Assembly: GCF_900114065.1 (NCBI RefSeq) | Contig: NZ_FORS01000003.1 | Location: forward strand, 434,001-498,000 | DNA: 64,000 bases | From: Stutzerimonas kunmingensis | GTDB taxonomy: Bacteria > Pseudomonadota > Gammaproteobacteria > Pseudomonadales > Pseudomonadaceae | Reading direction: 5' to 3' | Part shown: positions 44,908 to 54,039 of the stretch, in pieces | Layout: every line of letters starts with the position of its first letter | How positions within the stretch are numbered: position 1 is the first letter of the stretch | Notes under the pieces: generated by a model | The model's database searches: none | Told to the model about the DNA's origin: nothing | Seen by the model: the letters and a program-made list of their open reading frames with translations, nothing else | Made by a program: the position numbers and the translations under genes

Positions 44908-46713
44908 ATGCCCGACTACAAGGCCCCCTTGCGCGATATCCGTTTCGTACGTGACGAGCTGCTCGGCTACGAAGCGCACTATCAGAGCCTTCCGGGATGT
45001 GAAGACGCCACCCCGGACATGGTCAACGCGATTCTCGACGAGGGCGCGAAGTTCTGTGAGCAGGTCCTCGCTCCGCTGAATCGCGTCGGCGACATCGAAG
45101 GCTGCACCTGGAGCGAGTCGGGCGTGAAGACGCCGACCGGTTTCAAGGAAGCTTACGAGCAGTACGTGGCAGGCGGCTGGCCGAGCCTGGCCCATGACGT
45201 CGACCACGGCGGTCAGGGCTTGCCCGAGTCCCTCGGTCTGGCGATCAGCGAAATGATCGGGCAGGCCAACTGGTCCTGGGGCATGTACCCCGGCCTGTCT
45301 CATGGCTGCATGAACACCATCGCTACCCACGGTACCGACGATCAGAAGCACACCTATCTGAGCAAGCTTGTGTCCGGCCAGTGGACCGGCACCATGTGCC
45401 TGACCGAGCCGCACTGCGGTACCGATCTGGGCATGTTGCGCACCAAGGCCGAGCCCCAGGCCGACGGCAGCTACAAGCTGAACGGCACCAAGATCTTCAT
45501 CTCCTCCGGTGAACACGACATGGCCGAGAACATCGTCCATATCGTTCTGGCTCGCCTGCCCGATGCTCCGGCTGGCACCAAGGGCATCTCCCTGTTCATC
45601 GTGCCCAAGTTCCTGCCCAACGCCGAAGGCGAGAAGGGCGAGCGCAACGGTGTGAACTGCGGATCGCTTGAACACAAGATGGGCATCCACGGCAACGCGA
45701 CCTGCGTCATGAACTTCGACGGCGCCACCGGTTTTCTGATCGGTCCGCCGAACAAGGGCCTGAACGCGATGTTCACCTTTATGAACACCGCACGTCTGGG
45801 TACCGCGCTGCAGGGTCTGGCACATGCCGAGATCGGTTTCCAGGGCGGCATCAAGTACGCTCGTGAGCGCCTGCAGATGCGCGCGCTGAGCGGCCCCAAG
45901 GCGCCGGAAAAGCCAGCCGACCCGATCATCGTGCATCCGGACGTGCGTCGCATGCTGTTGACCATGAAGGCGTTCGCCGAGGGCAACCGCGCGATGGTCT
46001 ACTTCACCGCCAAGCAGGTCGACATCGTCAAGAACAGCCAGGATGAAGAACAGAAGAAGCAGGCCGACACGCTGCTGGCCTTCCTCACGCCGATCGCCAA
46101 GGCTTTCATGACCGAAGTGGGCTTCGAAGCGGCCAACCATGGCGTGCAGATCTACGGTGGTCACGGCTTCATCGCCGAGTGGGGTATGGAGCAGAACGTG
46201 CGTGACGCGCGTATTTCCATGCTGTACGAGGGCACCACCGGTATCCAGGCGCTGGACCTGTTGGGCCGCAAGGTGCTGATGACCCAGGGCGAGGCGCTGA
46301 AGTCCTTCACCAAGATCGTGCACAAGTTCTGCCAGAACCAGGAAGGCAACGAAGCCATCAAGGAGTTCGTTACCCCCCTGAATCAGCTGAACAAGGAGTG
46401 GGGCGAGCTGACCATGAAGATTGGCATGGCTGCCATGAAGGACCGTGAGATGGTCGGCGCGGCGTCCGTGGATTACTGCATGTACTCCGGCTACGCCTGC
46501 CTCGCTTACTTCTGGGCTGACATGGCTCGCGTTGCTGCCGAGAAACTGGCTGAGGGTACCTCCGATGAGGCGTTCTACAAGGCCAAGCTGCAGACTGCGC
46601 GCTTCTACTTCCAGCGCATCCTGCCGCGTACCCGCATGCACGTTGACGCCATGATGTCCGGTGCCGACAACCTGATGGATATGGCCGAGGAAGATTTCGC
46701 TCTCGGTTACTGA
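44908..46713 (+). CDS. fadE1: Long-chain acyl-CoA dehydrogenase (FadE1-like)
   Basis: A 601-residue FAD-dependent acyl-CoA dehydrogenase. Motifs: MCLTEPHCGTDLGMLRTKAEP, GTKIFISSGEHD, KGISLFIVPKF, HKMGIHGNATCVMNFD, IYGGHGFIAEWGMEQNVRD and YEGTTGIQALDLLGRK with the catalytic-glutamate region. It starts MPDYKAPLRDIRFV; ATG 44908 follows the AT-rich PsrA promoter region and carries no upstream coding look. By position after bioBFHCD it corresponds to P. aeruginosa PA0506, reported as FadE1, a long-chain enzyme. The PsrA boxes fit a fatty-acid-induced beta-oxidation gene. Confidence 0.88.
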   Translation: MPDYKAPLRDIRFVRDELLGYEAHYQSLPGCEDATPDMVNAILDEGAKFCEQVLAPLNRVGDIEGCTWSESGVKTPTGFKEAYEQYVAGGWPSLAHDVDHGGQGLPESLGLAISEMIGQANWSWGMYPGLSHGCMNTIATHGTDDQKHTYLSKLVSGQWTGTMCLTEPHCGTDLGMLRTKAEPQADGSYKLNGTKIFISSGEHDMAENIVHIVLARLPDAPAGTKGISLFIVPKFLPNAEGEKGERNGVNCGSLEHKMGIHGNATCVMNFDGATGFLIGPPNKGLNAMFTFMNTARLGTALQGLAHAEIGFQGGIKYARERLQMRALSGPKAPEKPADPIIVHPDVRRMLLTMKAFAEGNRAMVYFTAKQVDIVKNSQDEEQKKQADTLLAFLTPIAKAFMTEVGFEAANHGVQIYGGHGFIAEWGMEQNVRDARISMLYEGTTGIQALDLLGRKVLMTQGEALKSFTKIVHKFCQNQEGNEAIKEFVTPLNQLNKEWGELTMKIGMAAMKDREMVGAASVDYCMYSGYACLAYFWADMARVAAEKLAEGTSDEAFYKAKLQTARFYFQRILPRTRMHVDAMMSGADNLMDMAEEDFALGY

Positions 46714-46733
46714 CGGGTTGAGGTTGTAAAGGA

Positions 46734-46760
46734 AAGCCGCTGCTTTGCAGCGGCTTTTTT
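46734..46760 (+). terminator. Rho-independent terminator of acyl-CoA dehydrogenase gene
   Basis: AAGCCGCTGC (46734-46743) and GCAGCGGCTT (46747-46756) form a perfect 10-bp stem with a TTT loop and run into six T residues, 20 bases past the stop at 46713. Confidence 0.95.
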
Positions 46761-46875
46761 GTGCCCGATCCAGACGTTGTACTGCTTTTGCCGCATCTTC
46801 GCCGGTATTTCGGCTGCACAACTGGGAGCAAGAAGGCAAAATGCTAGCTTTTCTCGGCAGCATGCCGGAGTTGCC

Positions 46876-48165
46876 GTGTCGCGTACCGTCCCGCCTCGCT
46901 TCAGCCATTTTCTCGCGCCATTGGCCCTGTTGCTCGGCGGAGAGGTCATCGCGCGTCAGGTTTCGCTGAACGAGTTCTTCACGTCGCTCTATAACGTCCT
47001 GCCGACCGTACTGCTGTTGCTCGGCGGTGCGCTTTGCATGATGTACGGCCGCATCCGCGAGCTGTTTCTGCTGCTCTGCGTCTATCTTGCCTATTTCCTC
47101 CTCGATATCCACGCCGATCACTACCGGGCGCATGGCACTCTGCTGGACGATACTGCACTGACCTTTCATCTCTGCAGCTTGCTGCTGCCGCTGCTTTACG
47201 GCCTGTATGGCGTGTGGCGAGAGCGCAGTCACCTAGCGCAGGACGGCCTGGCCCGTGCCGCCGTGCTGTTTGCCGTCGGCGTCGTCGCCGTGGCGCTGGC
47301 AAAGCGGTTTCCGGAAGCGTTACATGCCTGGCTGGTGGTGATTCGCTGGCCCGCGCTCAAGGCCGACTGGCTCCCGCTCATCCAGCTGGCGTATCCGGTG
47401 TTCCTCGTGGCGTTGGTGTTGCTGATCGTCCAGTACCTTCGCCAGCCGCGACCCTCCCATGCGGCGCAGATCATCGCGCTGCTCGGCATTCTGCTGATGC
47501 TGCCGCAGACGTTCAGCCGCTATGCCGCCCTCAACATTCTGAGCAGCCATGTGCTGCTGATGCTGGTGACGGCAATCGCTCATGAGGCTTATCTCATGGC
47601 CTTTCGTGACGAGCTGACCGGCCTGCCTGGGCGTCGCGCTCTGAATGAGCGACTGCAGCGCCTGGGGCGGCAGTATGTGCTGGCGATGGCTGATGTGGAC
47701 CACTTCAAGCGCTTCAACGATACCTATGGTCACGACGTCGGTGATCAGGTGCTGAAGATGGTTGCCAGCCGGCTGCGCAAGATCGGCGGCGGTGGGCGCG
47801 CCTATCGTTATGGCGGTGAGGAATTCACTCTGGTATTTCCTGGGCACAGTATCGAGGAGTGCCTGCCGCACCTCGAGGCGGTACGCCAGTCGGTGGAGGC
47901 TTATGCCCTGCAGCTGCGTGACGCAGACAATCGGCCGAAGGATGATCGGCGCGGCCGTATGGCCCGGGGAGCGGCGTCGGCGAACCAGGTCTCGGTGACC
48001 ATCAGCATCGGAGTGGCGGAGCGACAAGGCGAGCAGCGCAGTCCGGAAGAAGTGATCAAGGCCGCCGACCAAGCGCTGTACAGTGCAAAAAAAGCAGGAA
48101 GAAACTGTCTGCGAGTGCACGGCAGCGGCCGCGGTGCGGTGCGTATGGCCGAGCATTCGCGTTAG
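46876..48165 (+). CDS. Membrane-bound diguanylate cyclase (GGDEF)
   Basis: A 429-residue protein with seven to eight membrane helices in residues about 10-250, then a C-terminal GGDEF domain (about 255-420) with DELTGLPGRRALNE, MADVDHFKRFND and the active-site RYGGEEF. It should make c-di-GMP from two GTP. The position of the product-inhibition RxxD motif reads RKIG, so feedback inhibition is probably absent. An insert rich in Asp/Arg follows the active site (about 350-375). GTG 46876 has GGAG 5 bases upstream; an earlier in-frame start would run through the preceding terminator. The sensory domain does not match a MASE family I can name. Confidence 0.87.
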   Translation: MSRTVPPRFSHFLAPLALLLGGEVIARQVSLNEFFTSLYNVLPTVLLLLGGALCMMYGRIRELFLLLCVYLAYFLLDIHADHYRAHGTLLDDTALTFHLCSLLLPLLYGLYGVWRERSHLAQDGLARAAVLFAVGVVAVALAKRFPEALHAWLVVIRWPALKADWLPLIQLAYPVFLVALVLLIVQYLRQPRPSHAAQIIALLGILLMLPQTFSRYAALNILSSHVLLMLVTAIAHEAYLMAFRDELTGLPGRRALNERLQRLGRQYVLAMADVDHFKRFNDTYGHDVGDQVLKMVASRLRKIGGGGRAYRYGGEEFTLVFPGHSIEECLPHLEAVRQSVEAYALQLRDADNRPKDDRRGRMARGAASANQVSVTISIGVAERQGEQRSPEEVIKAADQALYSAKKAGRNCLRVHGSGRGAVRMAEHSR

Positions 48166-48304
48166 GGTTGCAGTGGTATTGATAGTGACCGGCAAAAACT
48201 ATCTGGTCATAAAAAGACGCTTAATCCTGTCCTGGTTATTCGGTTAGACTCGCTGGAAACGGTCCATAGTGGCCGCAACCCAGTGTCTTGCGAGGAACCT
48301 TGCC

Positions 48305-50083
48305 ATGGCCGACTATCAAGCGCCGCTGCGCGACATGCGTTTTGTCCTGAATGAAGTCTTCGACGCGCCGAAACTCTGGCAGTCGCTGCCAGCGCTGGCC
48401 GAGGTGGTCGATGCCGAGACGGCCGATGCAATTCTCGAGGAAGCTGGCAAGATCACCGCCAATAGCATCGCGCCGCTGAACCGCAGCGGTGACGAAGAAG
48501 GCTGCCGCTGGGACGCCGGGGCGGTTTCTACGCCCGCCGGCTACCGCGAGGCTTATCAGCTATACGCCGAAGGCGGCTGGGTCGGCGTCGGTGGCGATCC
48601 AGCGTTCGGCGGGATGGGCATGCCCAAGGTCATCTCGGCTCAGGTTGAGGAGATGATGAACTCCGCCAGTCTGGCCTTCGGCCTCTATCCGATGCTGACG
48701 TCCGGCGCCTGCCTGTCGATCTACGCCCACGCCAGCGAGGAGCTCAAGCAGAAGTACCTGCCGAACATGTATGCCGGTGTCTGGTCCGGCTCCATGTGTC
48801 TGACCGAACCTCATGCCGGTACCGACCTCGGCATTATCCGCACCAAGGCGGAGCCGCAGGCAGACGGCTCCTACAAGATCAGCGGCACCAAGATATTCAT
48901 CACCGGCGGCGAGCATGACCTGACCGAGAACATCATCCACCTGGTGCTGGCCAAGCTGCCGGATGCGCCAGCTGGCTCCCGCGGCATCTCGTTGTTCCTG
49001 GTGCCGAAGGTGATGGTCAACGAGGACGGCACCCTGGGTGAGCGCAACTCGCTGTCCTGCGGTTCCATCGAGCACAAGATGGGTATCCAGGCCTCGGCGA
49101 CCTGCGTGATGAACTTCGACGGTGCCACCGGCTGGATGGTCGGCGAGCCGAACAAGGGCCTCGCAGCGATGTTCACCATGATGAACTACGAGCGTCTGGG
49201 CGTCGGTATTCAGGGCCTGTCGACTGGCGAGCGCTCCTATCAGAGCGCCATCGAGTATGCCCGCGAGCGTATCCAGAGCCGCGCACCGACCGGGCCGATT
49301 GCGCAGGACAAGGCAGCCGATCCGATCATCGTGCATCCGGATGTGCGCCGCATGCTGCTGACCATGAAGGCGCTGAACGAGGGTGGTCGCGCGTTCTCCA
49401 GTTATGTCGCGCTGCAGCTCGATATCGCCAAGTTCAGTGACGACGACGAGGCGCGGCTGCGAGCCGAGGCGCAGGTGGCGCTGCTGACACCGGTAGCCAA
49501 GGCCTTCCTCACTGACATGGGGCTGGAAACCACGGTACATGGCCAGCAGATTTTCGGCGGCCATGGCTTCATCCGCGAGTGGGGCCAGGAGCAGCTGGTG
49601 CGTGACTGCCGCATTACCCAGATATACGAGGGCACCAACGGCATTCAAGCGCTGGACCTGGTTGGGCGCAAGATCGTCGGCAGTGGTGGCACCATGTATC
49701 AGGCCTTCGTCGATGAAATTCGTGCATTCATCGCTGATGCCGCTCCAGAGCTGGCGGAGTTCACCGAGCCCCTCAAGGCTGCCATGGACAATCTGGATGA
49801 GCTGACCGCCTGGGTCATCGATCAGGCCAAGGTGAATCCGAACGAAATCGGCGCCGCCTCGGTGGAGTACCTGCACGTGTTCGGCTACACCGCTTATGCG
49901 TACATGTGGGCACGCATGGCGGCGACGGCATTCGCCAAACAGGATGAAGGCGACTTCTACCAGAGCAAGCTGGGAACCGCGCGTTTCTACTTTGCTCGCC
50001 TGTTGCCGCGAATTCATTCGCTGAGTGCTTCGGTCAAGGCCGGAAGCGAGTCGCTGTACCTGCTCGACGCTGCTCAATTCTGA
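48305..50083 (+). CDS. Acyl-CoA dehydrogenase, second long paralogue
   Basis: A 592-residue FAD-dependent acyl-CoA dehydrogenase, clearly paralogous to the gene at 44908-46713 (MADYQAPLRDMRFV start; MCLTEPHAGTDLGIIRTKAEP; GTKIFITGGEHD; IFGGHGFIREWGQEQLVRD; YEGTNGIQALDLVGRK). GAGGAAC precedes ATG 48305 by about 9 bases. No PsrA box is visible upstream. By context it may correspond to P. aeruginosa PA5020 (near msrA) or to PA0507/PA0508 (near fadE1); sequence comparison would settle this. Chain-length preference is unknown. Confidence 0.88.
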   Translation: MADYQAPLRDMRFVLNEVFDAPKLWQSLPALAEVVDAETADAILEEAGKITANSIAPLNRSGDEEGCRWDAGAVSTPAGYREAYQLYAEGGWVGVGGDPAFGGMGMPKVISAQVEEMMNSASLAFGLYPMLTSGACLSIYAHASEELKQKYLPNMYAGVWSGSMCLTEPHAGTDLGIIRTKAEPQADGSYKISGTKIFITGGEHDLTENIIHLVLAKLPDAPAGSRGISLFLVPKVMVNEDGTLGERNSLSCGSIEHKMGIQASATCVMNFDGATGWMVGEPNKGLAAMFTMMNYERLGVGIQGLSTGERSYQSAIEYARERIQSRAPTGPIAQDKAADPIIVHPDVRRMLLTMKALNEGGRAFSSYVALQLDIAKFSDDDEARLRAEAQVALLTPVAKAFLTDMGLETTVHGQQIFGGHGFIREWGQEQLVRDCRITQIYEGTNGIQALDLVGRKIVGSGGTMYQAFVDEIRAFIADAAPELAEFTEPLKAAMDNLDELTAWVIDQAKVNPNEIGAASVEYLHVFGYTAYAYMWARMAATAFAKQDEGDFYQSKLGTARFYFARLLPRIHSLSASVKAGSESLYLLDAAQF

Positions 50084-50174
50084 GAAGCCGCGGCTTAATC
50101 TAAAGGCAATATGAAATTATTTGGCCATGACGCGGAACGATTAAGCCGCCCTTCAGGTCATAAAAACCGCACCA

Positions 50175-50192
50175 TGTAAGCCTGGACTTACA
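50175..50192 (+). promoter_or_regulatory. GacA upstream activating sequence (perfect)
   Basis: TGTAAG-CCTGGA-CTTACA is an exact match to the pseudomonad GacA UAS (TGTAAG-N6-CTTACA), the binding site of phosphorylated GacA before rsmX/Y/Z genes. It lies in the 414-base gap between an acyl-CoA dehydrogenase gene and msrA, upstream of a GGA-rich terminator-ended segment. The chance of this 12-base palindromic match at such a site is low. Confidence 0.92.
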
Positions 50193-50240
50193 GCATTGCA
50201 TCAAGGATGACGCGATGTAGGAAAAGGCTTACAAGGCGTG

Positions 50241-50418
50241 ATGCACAATGGCTACTACAGGCTCACAAGGTCTGACGGTAATCTACTGCTTAAGGACGTG
50301 GCGCATGGAAAGCGCAAATCAATAAAACGGACCACACAGGGAGCGGCGCCAGGATGGCGCGCGATCATGGATGTCAGGATTCAGTCTGCAGAGCCCCGCT
50401 TCGGCGGGGTTTTTCTTT
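50241..50418 (+). ncRNA. RsmX/Y/Z-family RsmA/CsrA-sequestering small RNA
   Basis: Downstream of the GacA box, seven GGA motifs occur at about 50294, 50307, 50329, 50340, 50352, 50369 and 50377. Two sit in hairpin loops: GCGC-ATGGAAA-GCGC (50301-50315) and GCGCC-AGGAT-GGCGC (50346-50360). A strong terminator closes the segment. GGA in loops is the RsmA/CsrA binding mode, so the RNA should titrate RsmA under Gac/Rsm control. The 5' end is uncertain: TACAAG at 50230-50235 could be a -10 giving a start near 50241, but a shorter RNA starting near 50290 is possible. Which of RsmX, RsmY or RsmZ it equals cannot be told, since the genomic location differs from the P. aeruginosa rsmY and rsmZ loci I recall. 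Confidence 0.85.
50394..50418 (+). terminator. Terminator of the Rsm-type RNA
   Basis: CCCCGC (50394-50399), a TTCG tetraloop and GCGGGG (50404-50409) are followed by a T-rich run. The stable UUCG-capped stem is a classic rho-independent terminator and ends the GGA-rich RNA. It points toward msrA, which is on the opposite strand. Confidence 0.92.
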
Positions 50419-50497
50419 TCTGCTTAGTTCTTATGCCAGCAGTCAGCCATTCAGGCGGCCTTGCGACCGCTTAGGCTTAGCCCGACTTCCCTCGGCA

Positions 50498-51145
50498 TCA
50501 ATTCGGCAGGCACACACCAGTCCCACCAAGCCCGCAATATCCCCCAGGATTCTTTGCCAGATACTGCTGGTGATAGGCCTCTGCGTAGTAGAACGACGGT
50601 GCATCGTCTATCTCGGTGGTGATGGCCGGAAAGCCCGCTGCGCTTAGTTGCCGCTGGAAACGTTCACGGCTTGCCTCTGCCTCGCGGCGCTGCTGTGCAT
50701 CCATGCAGTAGATCGCCGAACGGTACTGGCTGCCGACATCATTACCCTGCCGCATCCCCTGGGTCGGGTTGTGCGCCTCCCAAAAAACGCGTAGCAGCGC
50801 GCCGTAGTCGATCTGCTGAGGATCGAAGACCACCAGTACCGCCTCCGTATGCCCGGTAAGCCCGGAACAGACTTCATCGTACGTCGGGTTCGGGGTCAGG
50901 CCTCCGACATAGCCGACAGCCGTTGTCCACACTCCCGGCTGCTCCCAGAACCGGCGTTCCGCTCCCCAGAAGCAGCCCATGCCAAACACCGCCTGGCAAA
51001 GCCCTGCTGGAAAGGGTGGCTGCAGCGGGTTGCCGTTGACGTAGTGGTCGGGGGGGACCGGTATGGGTGTCGAGCGGCCGGGCAAGGCCTGCTCGGCGGT
51101 GGGCAGTGCCTGTTTGTTGATCAGAATCTGCGAGCGTAGCGACAT
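50498..51145 (-). CDS. msrA: Peptide methionine-S-sulfoxide reductase A
   Basis: A 215-residue MsrA reducing the S-epimer of methionine sulfoxide in proteins. The catalytic C58 is in [10 protein letters not shown]; resolving cysteines are in the C-terminal [15 protein letters not shown]. The N-terminal extension ([15 protein letters not shown]...[13 protein letters not shown]) matches the long pseudomonad/E. coli form. It lies 112 bases upstream of dipA's stop on the same strand. Confidence 0.95.
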   Translation of the reverse strand: MSLRSQILINKQALPTAEQALPGRSTPIPVPPDHYVNGNPLQPPFPAGLCQAVFGMGCFWGAERRFWEQPGVWTTAVGYVGGLTPNPTYDEVCSGLTGHTEAVLVVFDPQQIDYGALLRVFWEAHNPTQGMRQGNDVGSQYRSAIYCMDAQQRREAEASRERFQRQLSAAGFPAITTEIDDAPSFYYAEAYHQQYLAKNPGGYCGLGGTGVCLPN

Positions 51146-51256
51146 GCGAGCCTCGAGCGGGGAAGGTGGCTGACAAGCTAGGCTACAAAAGCCCGGGAGC
51201 CAGTGAAAGCGCCACGGCTACCACGCGTCGCAGAGTTCTGCGCAAACGGCTGGCGC

Positions 51257-53929
51257 TCAGCACCAACGGGGGTAGCGGCGCAGAGCCTCGGTCAGGATGT
51301 TGCCGGGGATCGGCTTGTCGAACAGGTAGCCCTGACCGATATCACAGCGATGACGACGCAGGAATTTCAGCTGCTCCGGTGTTTCGATTCCTTCAGCGAC
51401 GACCTTCAGGTGCAGCTTGCGGGCCATGGCGATCACTGCCGAGGTGATCTCCACGTCGTCCTGGTTGCCCGGGATGTCCTTGATAAAGCTGCGATCGATC
51501 TTGATCACGTCGATGGGGAATTTCTTCAGGTAGCTCAGCGAGGAATACCCCGTGCCGAAGTCGTCCATGGCCAGCGTCAGGCCGAGCGCCTTGAGGCCGA
51601 TCAGCTGCTGTCGGGTTTCCTCGGTGGCTTCGAGCAGGAGGCTTTCTGTCAGCTCCAGCTCCAGCTGCGCGGCGGGAAGTTGCTCTTCGAGCAGAATTGC
51701 GGCGATCGTGCCAAGCAGATCCGGATCCGAGAACTGCTTGGGTGAAAGGTTGATTGCGATCTGGGGCGTGCCAAGGCCTAGCGCTGACAGGGTGACGCCC
51801 ATCCGGCACGCCTCCCGCGCGACCCACTTGCCGATCGGGATGATCAGCCCGGTTTCTTCCGCGACGCTGATGAACTGATCCGGGCGGATCATGCCCTTTT
51901 CCGGATGGTTCCAGCGCAGCAGCGCTTCCAGCCCCTGCAGCCGGCCGGTATGCAGGCATAGCTTGGGCTGGTAGAACACTTCCAACTCGTTCTGCAGCAG
52001 CGCACGGCGCAGGTTGTTCTCGACGAACAGCTTGTAGTTGGCTTCGGCATGCAGGGCTTCGGTGAATATCTGCACCTGGTTCTTGCCGTTCGCCTTGGCC
52101 TTGTGCAGCGCTTGCCCGGCATGCTTCATCAGCGTTTCCGGGTCACGCCCGTGCTGGGGCGAGCACGCCAGCCCCAGGGACCCGCTGACGCTGATCAGCT
52201 GCTTGTCGACGAATAGCGGCTTATCGAGGATGCGCAGCACCTGGTCTGCCAGGCGGACGCCTTCGTCCAGTCCCTTGTCATCGAACAGCAGGGCGAACTC
52301 GTTGCTGGCAAAGCGTGCCAGTACGGCCTGCTGGCTGAGTCCGTTGCGCAGTCGCCGGGCAAGGCTGGTGAGCAGCTTGTCGCCGGTCTGGTGGCCGAGG
52401 CTGTCGTTGATGCGCTTGAAGTTGTCGATGTCCACCAGCAACAGGCAGAGCCTGGGCTCGGCCCCGGCGGCAAAACGCTCCTCGATGCTGCGAATGAAGT
52501 ACGGGCGATTGCCCAGGTTGGTCAGGTTGTCGGTATAGGCCAGACGCTCGATATGCTGATGCGCCAGTTTGCTGCGGGTGATGTCCTCGTAGATGCCGAT
52601 GTAGTGGGTCAGCGCGCCTTCTTCATTGAAGACCTTGGAGATGGAAAGCTGACCCCAGTACGGCTCGAGGTTCTTGCGTCGGGAGCGGAACTCGCCCTGC
52701 CAGCTGTTGCTGTGGGCAAGTACCGAAGAGGTGTCGAACAGCAGCTCGCCGAGGTTTTCCAGAGCCTTCAGATCGGCCAGACGCTGACCGCGTACCTCGG
52801 CTGAGGAAAACTGGCTGATGACGGTGAATGCCGGATTCACATATTCCACCCGGCCTTCTCGGTCGACCAGGATGAAGGCACTGGCGCTCTGTTCCACGGC
52901 GCGCTGGAACAGGCCGAGCATATGGGTTGCGCTGAGCCGCTGCTGATTGGCCAGCACCTGCGCATACTGATCGGCCAGTTCGCCGGCGAAGGCGATCTCG
53001 TCGGCCTGCCATGCGCGCGGTTTGCCTGTGTGTTGCAGGCTGAGAACGCCGATTACCTCCCCACCTACTCGAATGCTGGCGTCCAGGATCGAGCGAACGC
53101 CCTGCGGGCGATAGATAAGCTGGTCAAGTTCGCAGGTGCGGTGATCCTGGGACACGTCCTGCGCATCGACGGCGCGACCGCTCTGCAGCGCCTGCAAGTA
53201 GCGGGGAAAGGGTGCGAGTTCCAGGGCTGAGGGCGTTTCGTAATGGTCGCTGTCGAGTCGGTAGCACGACACTGGCTCCAGGCGCGTGCCGTCCAGATGC
53301 CAGATTGTCGCGCGGTTCAGCTCGTAGACTTCGCAGGCGGCCTGGGTGATCAGCTGTGCCGCTTCCAGTTCCGGATTGGCGGAGCCGTAGCGATGCCGAG
53401 CCAGCCTGACGATCAGGCTCTGCTGGGTGCGCGAACGCAGCATGTGCTCGATGTGTTCGTCCTGGGCTTGCTGATGTTGCTGCAGCGCCGTGCGCAGTCG
53501 GGCGTTCTGCGCCCTGAGATCCTGATCCGATTCAGGCTGGCGTCCGGGCATCAGATAGCCCCTGAGCAGCTCGCGACCATACTGCTGGCAAACTTCGCCG
53601 AGTTCAGTGATGTCCTGCACGCCGTCAGGCGTGTGCAGTCGATAGCTGACTGAATAGTGGCTGCGGCCTGTCAGCTGTTGCTGAATCTCTTCGTGTAGCT
53701 GGTGACGGACGCTGGGCTCCATCAGGCTGGCGTAGGGGGCGTCGACCAGGGAGCAAAGGTCGCCGGCGGAAACACCGAGATAACGCTCGCACGCGGGATC
53801 GAGAAACAGCAGTGTCCAGCTGGACTCGTTCAAGCGCTCGAAACGCAGCATGCCGAGCCGTGAAGGCACTGGCAACTGCGTCACAACCTCGGTCGCCAGA
53901 CGGCTGGCGGCATCGGTATGTATTTTCAT
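51257..53929 (-). CDS. dipA: c-di-GMP phosphodiesterase DipA-type (PAS-GAF-PAS-GGDEF-EAL)
   Basis: An 890-residue soluble protein: an N-terminal PAS-like domain (about 20-130), GAF (about 170-330), PAS (about 345-455), GGDEF (about 460-615) and EAL (about 630-885). The GGDEF signature is degenerate (ASNEF, near 541), so cyclase activity is probably lost. EAL is intact (EALLRWNHPEKG near 667, ELTES, DDFGTGYSSLSYL, KIDRSFIKD, AEGIE). The same ASNEF/EAL layout and the neighbours msrA and aceF match P. aeruginosa PA5017 (DipA/Pch), a phosphodiesterase that promotes biofilm dispersal. The Rsm-type RNA lies beyond msrA. Confidence 0.88.
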   Translation of the reverse strand: MKIHTDAASRLATEVVTQLPVPSRLGMLRFERLNESSWTLLFLDPACERYLGVSAGDLCSLVDAPYASLMEPSVRHQLHEEIQQQLTGRSHYSVSYRLHTPDGVQDITELGEVCQQYGRELLRGYLMPGRQPESDQDLRAQNARLRTALQQHQQAQDEHIEHMLRSRTQQSLIVRLARHRYGSANPELEAAQLITQAACEVYELNRATIWHLDGTRLEPVSCYRLDSDHYETPSALELAPFPRYLQALQSGRAVDAQDVSQDHRTCELDQLIYRPQGVRSILDASIRVGGEVIGVLSLQHTGKPRAWQADEIAFAGELADQYAQVLANQQRLSATHMLGLFQRAVEQSASAFILVDREGRVEYVNPAFTVISQFSSAEVRGQRLADLKALENLGELLFDTSSVLAHSNSWQGEFRSRRKNLEPYWGQLSISKVFNEEGALTHYIGIYEDITRSKLAHQHIERLAYTDNLTNLGNRPYFIRSIEERFAAGAEPRLCLLLVDIDNFKRINDSLGHQTGDKLLTSLARRLRNGLSQQAVLARFASNEFALLFDDKGLDEGVRLADQVLRILDKPLFVDKQLISVSGSLGLACSPQHGRDPETLMKHAGQALHKAKANGKNQVQIFTEALHAEANYKLFVENNLRRALLQNELEVFYQPKLCLHTGRLQGLEALLRWNHPEKGMIRPDQFISVAEETGLIIPIGKWVAREACRMGVTLSALGLGTPQIAINLSPKQFSDPDLLGTIAAILLEEQLPAAQLELELTESLLLEATEETRQQLIGLKALGLTLAMDDFGTGYSSLSYLKKFPIDVIKIDRSFIKDIPGNQDDVEITSAVIAMARKLHLKVVAEGIETPEQLKFLRRHRCDIGQGYLFDKPIPGNILTEALRRYPRWC

Positions 53930-54039
53930 CGAGCGGTTGGCTTCCAGTATGCTCCACGGAGTCGGGCTGGCCTGTGCTCCAGGCGCCGTTCCAGCGAAGG
54001 ACGATGGCTAAATAATATTAATTTCGGCAAGGGTGCATC

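Noticed and set aside
48181..48203. GATAGT-N11-ACTATC inverted repeat upstream of the second acyl-CoA dehydrogenase
   Set aside because: Six-base arms with a wide spacer match no known operator; likely chance.
50241..50418. CrcZ/CrcY-type RNA (catabolite repression) instead of Rsm type
   Set aside because: It has a GacA box and many GGA motifs, but only one AATAAAA-like A-rich motif, so Hfq/Crc sequestration is not supported.
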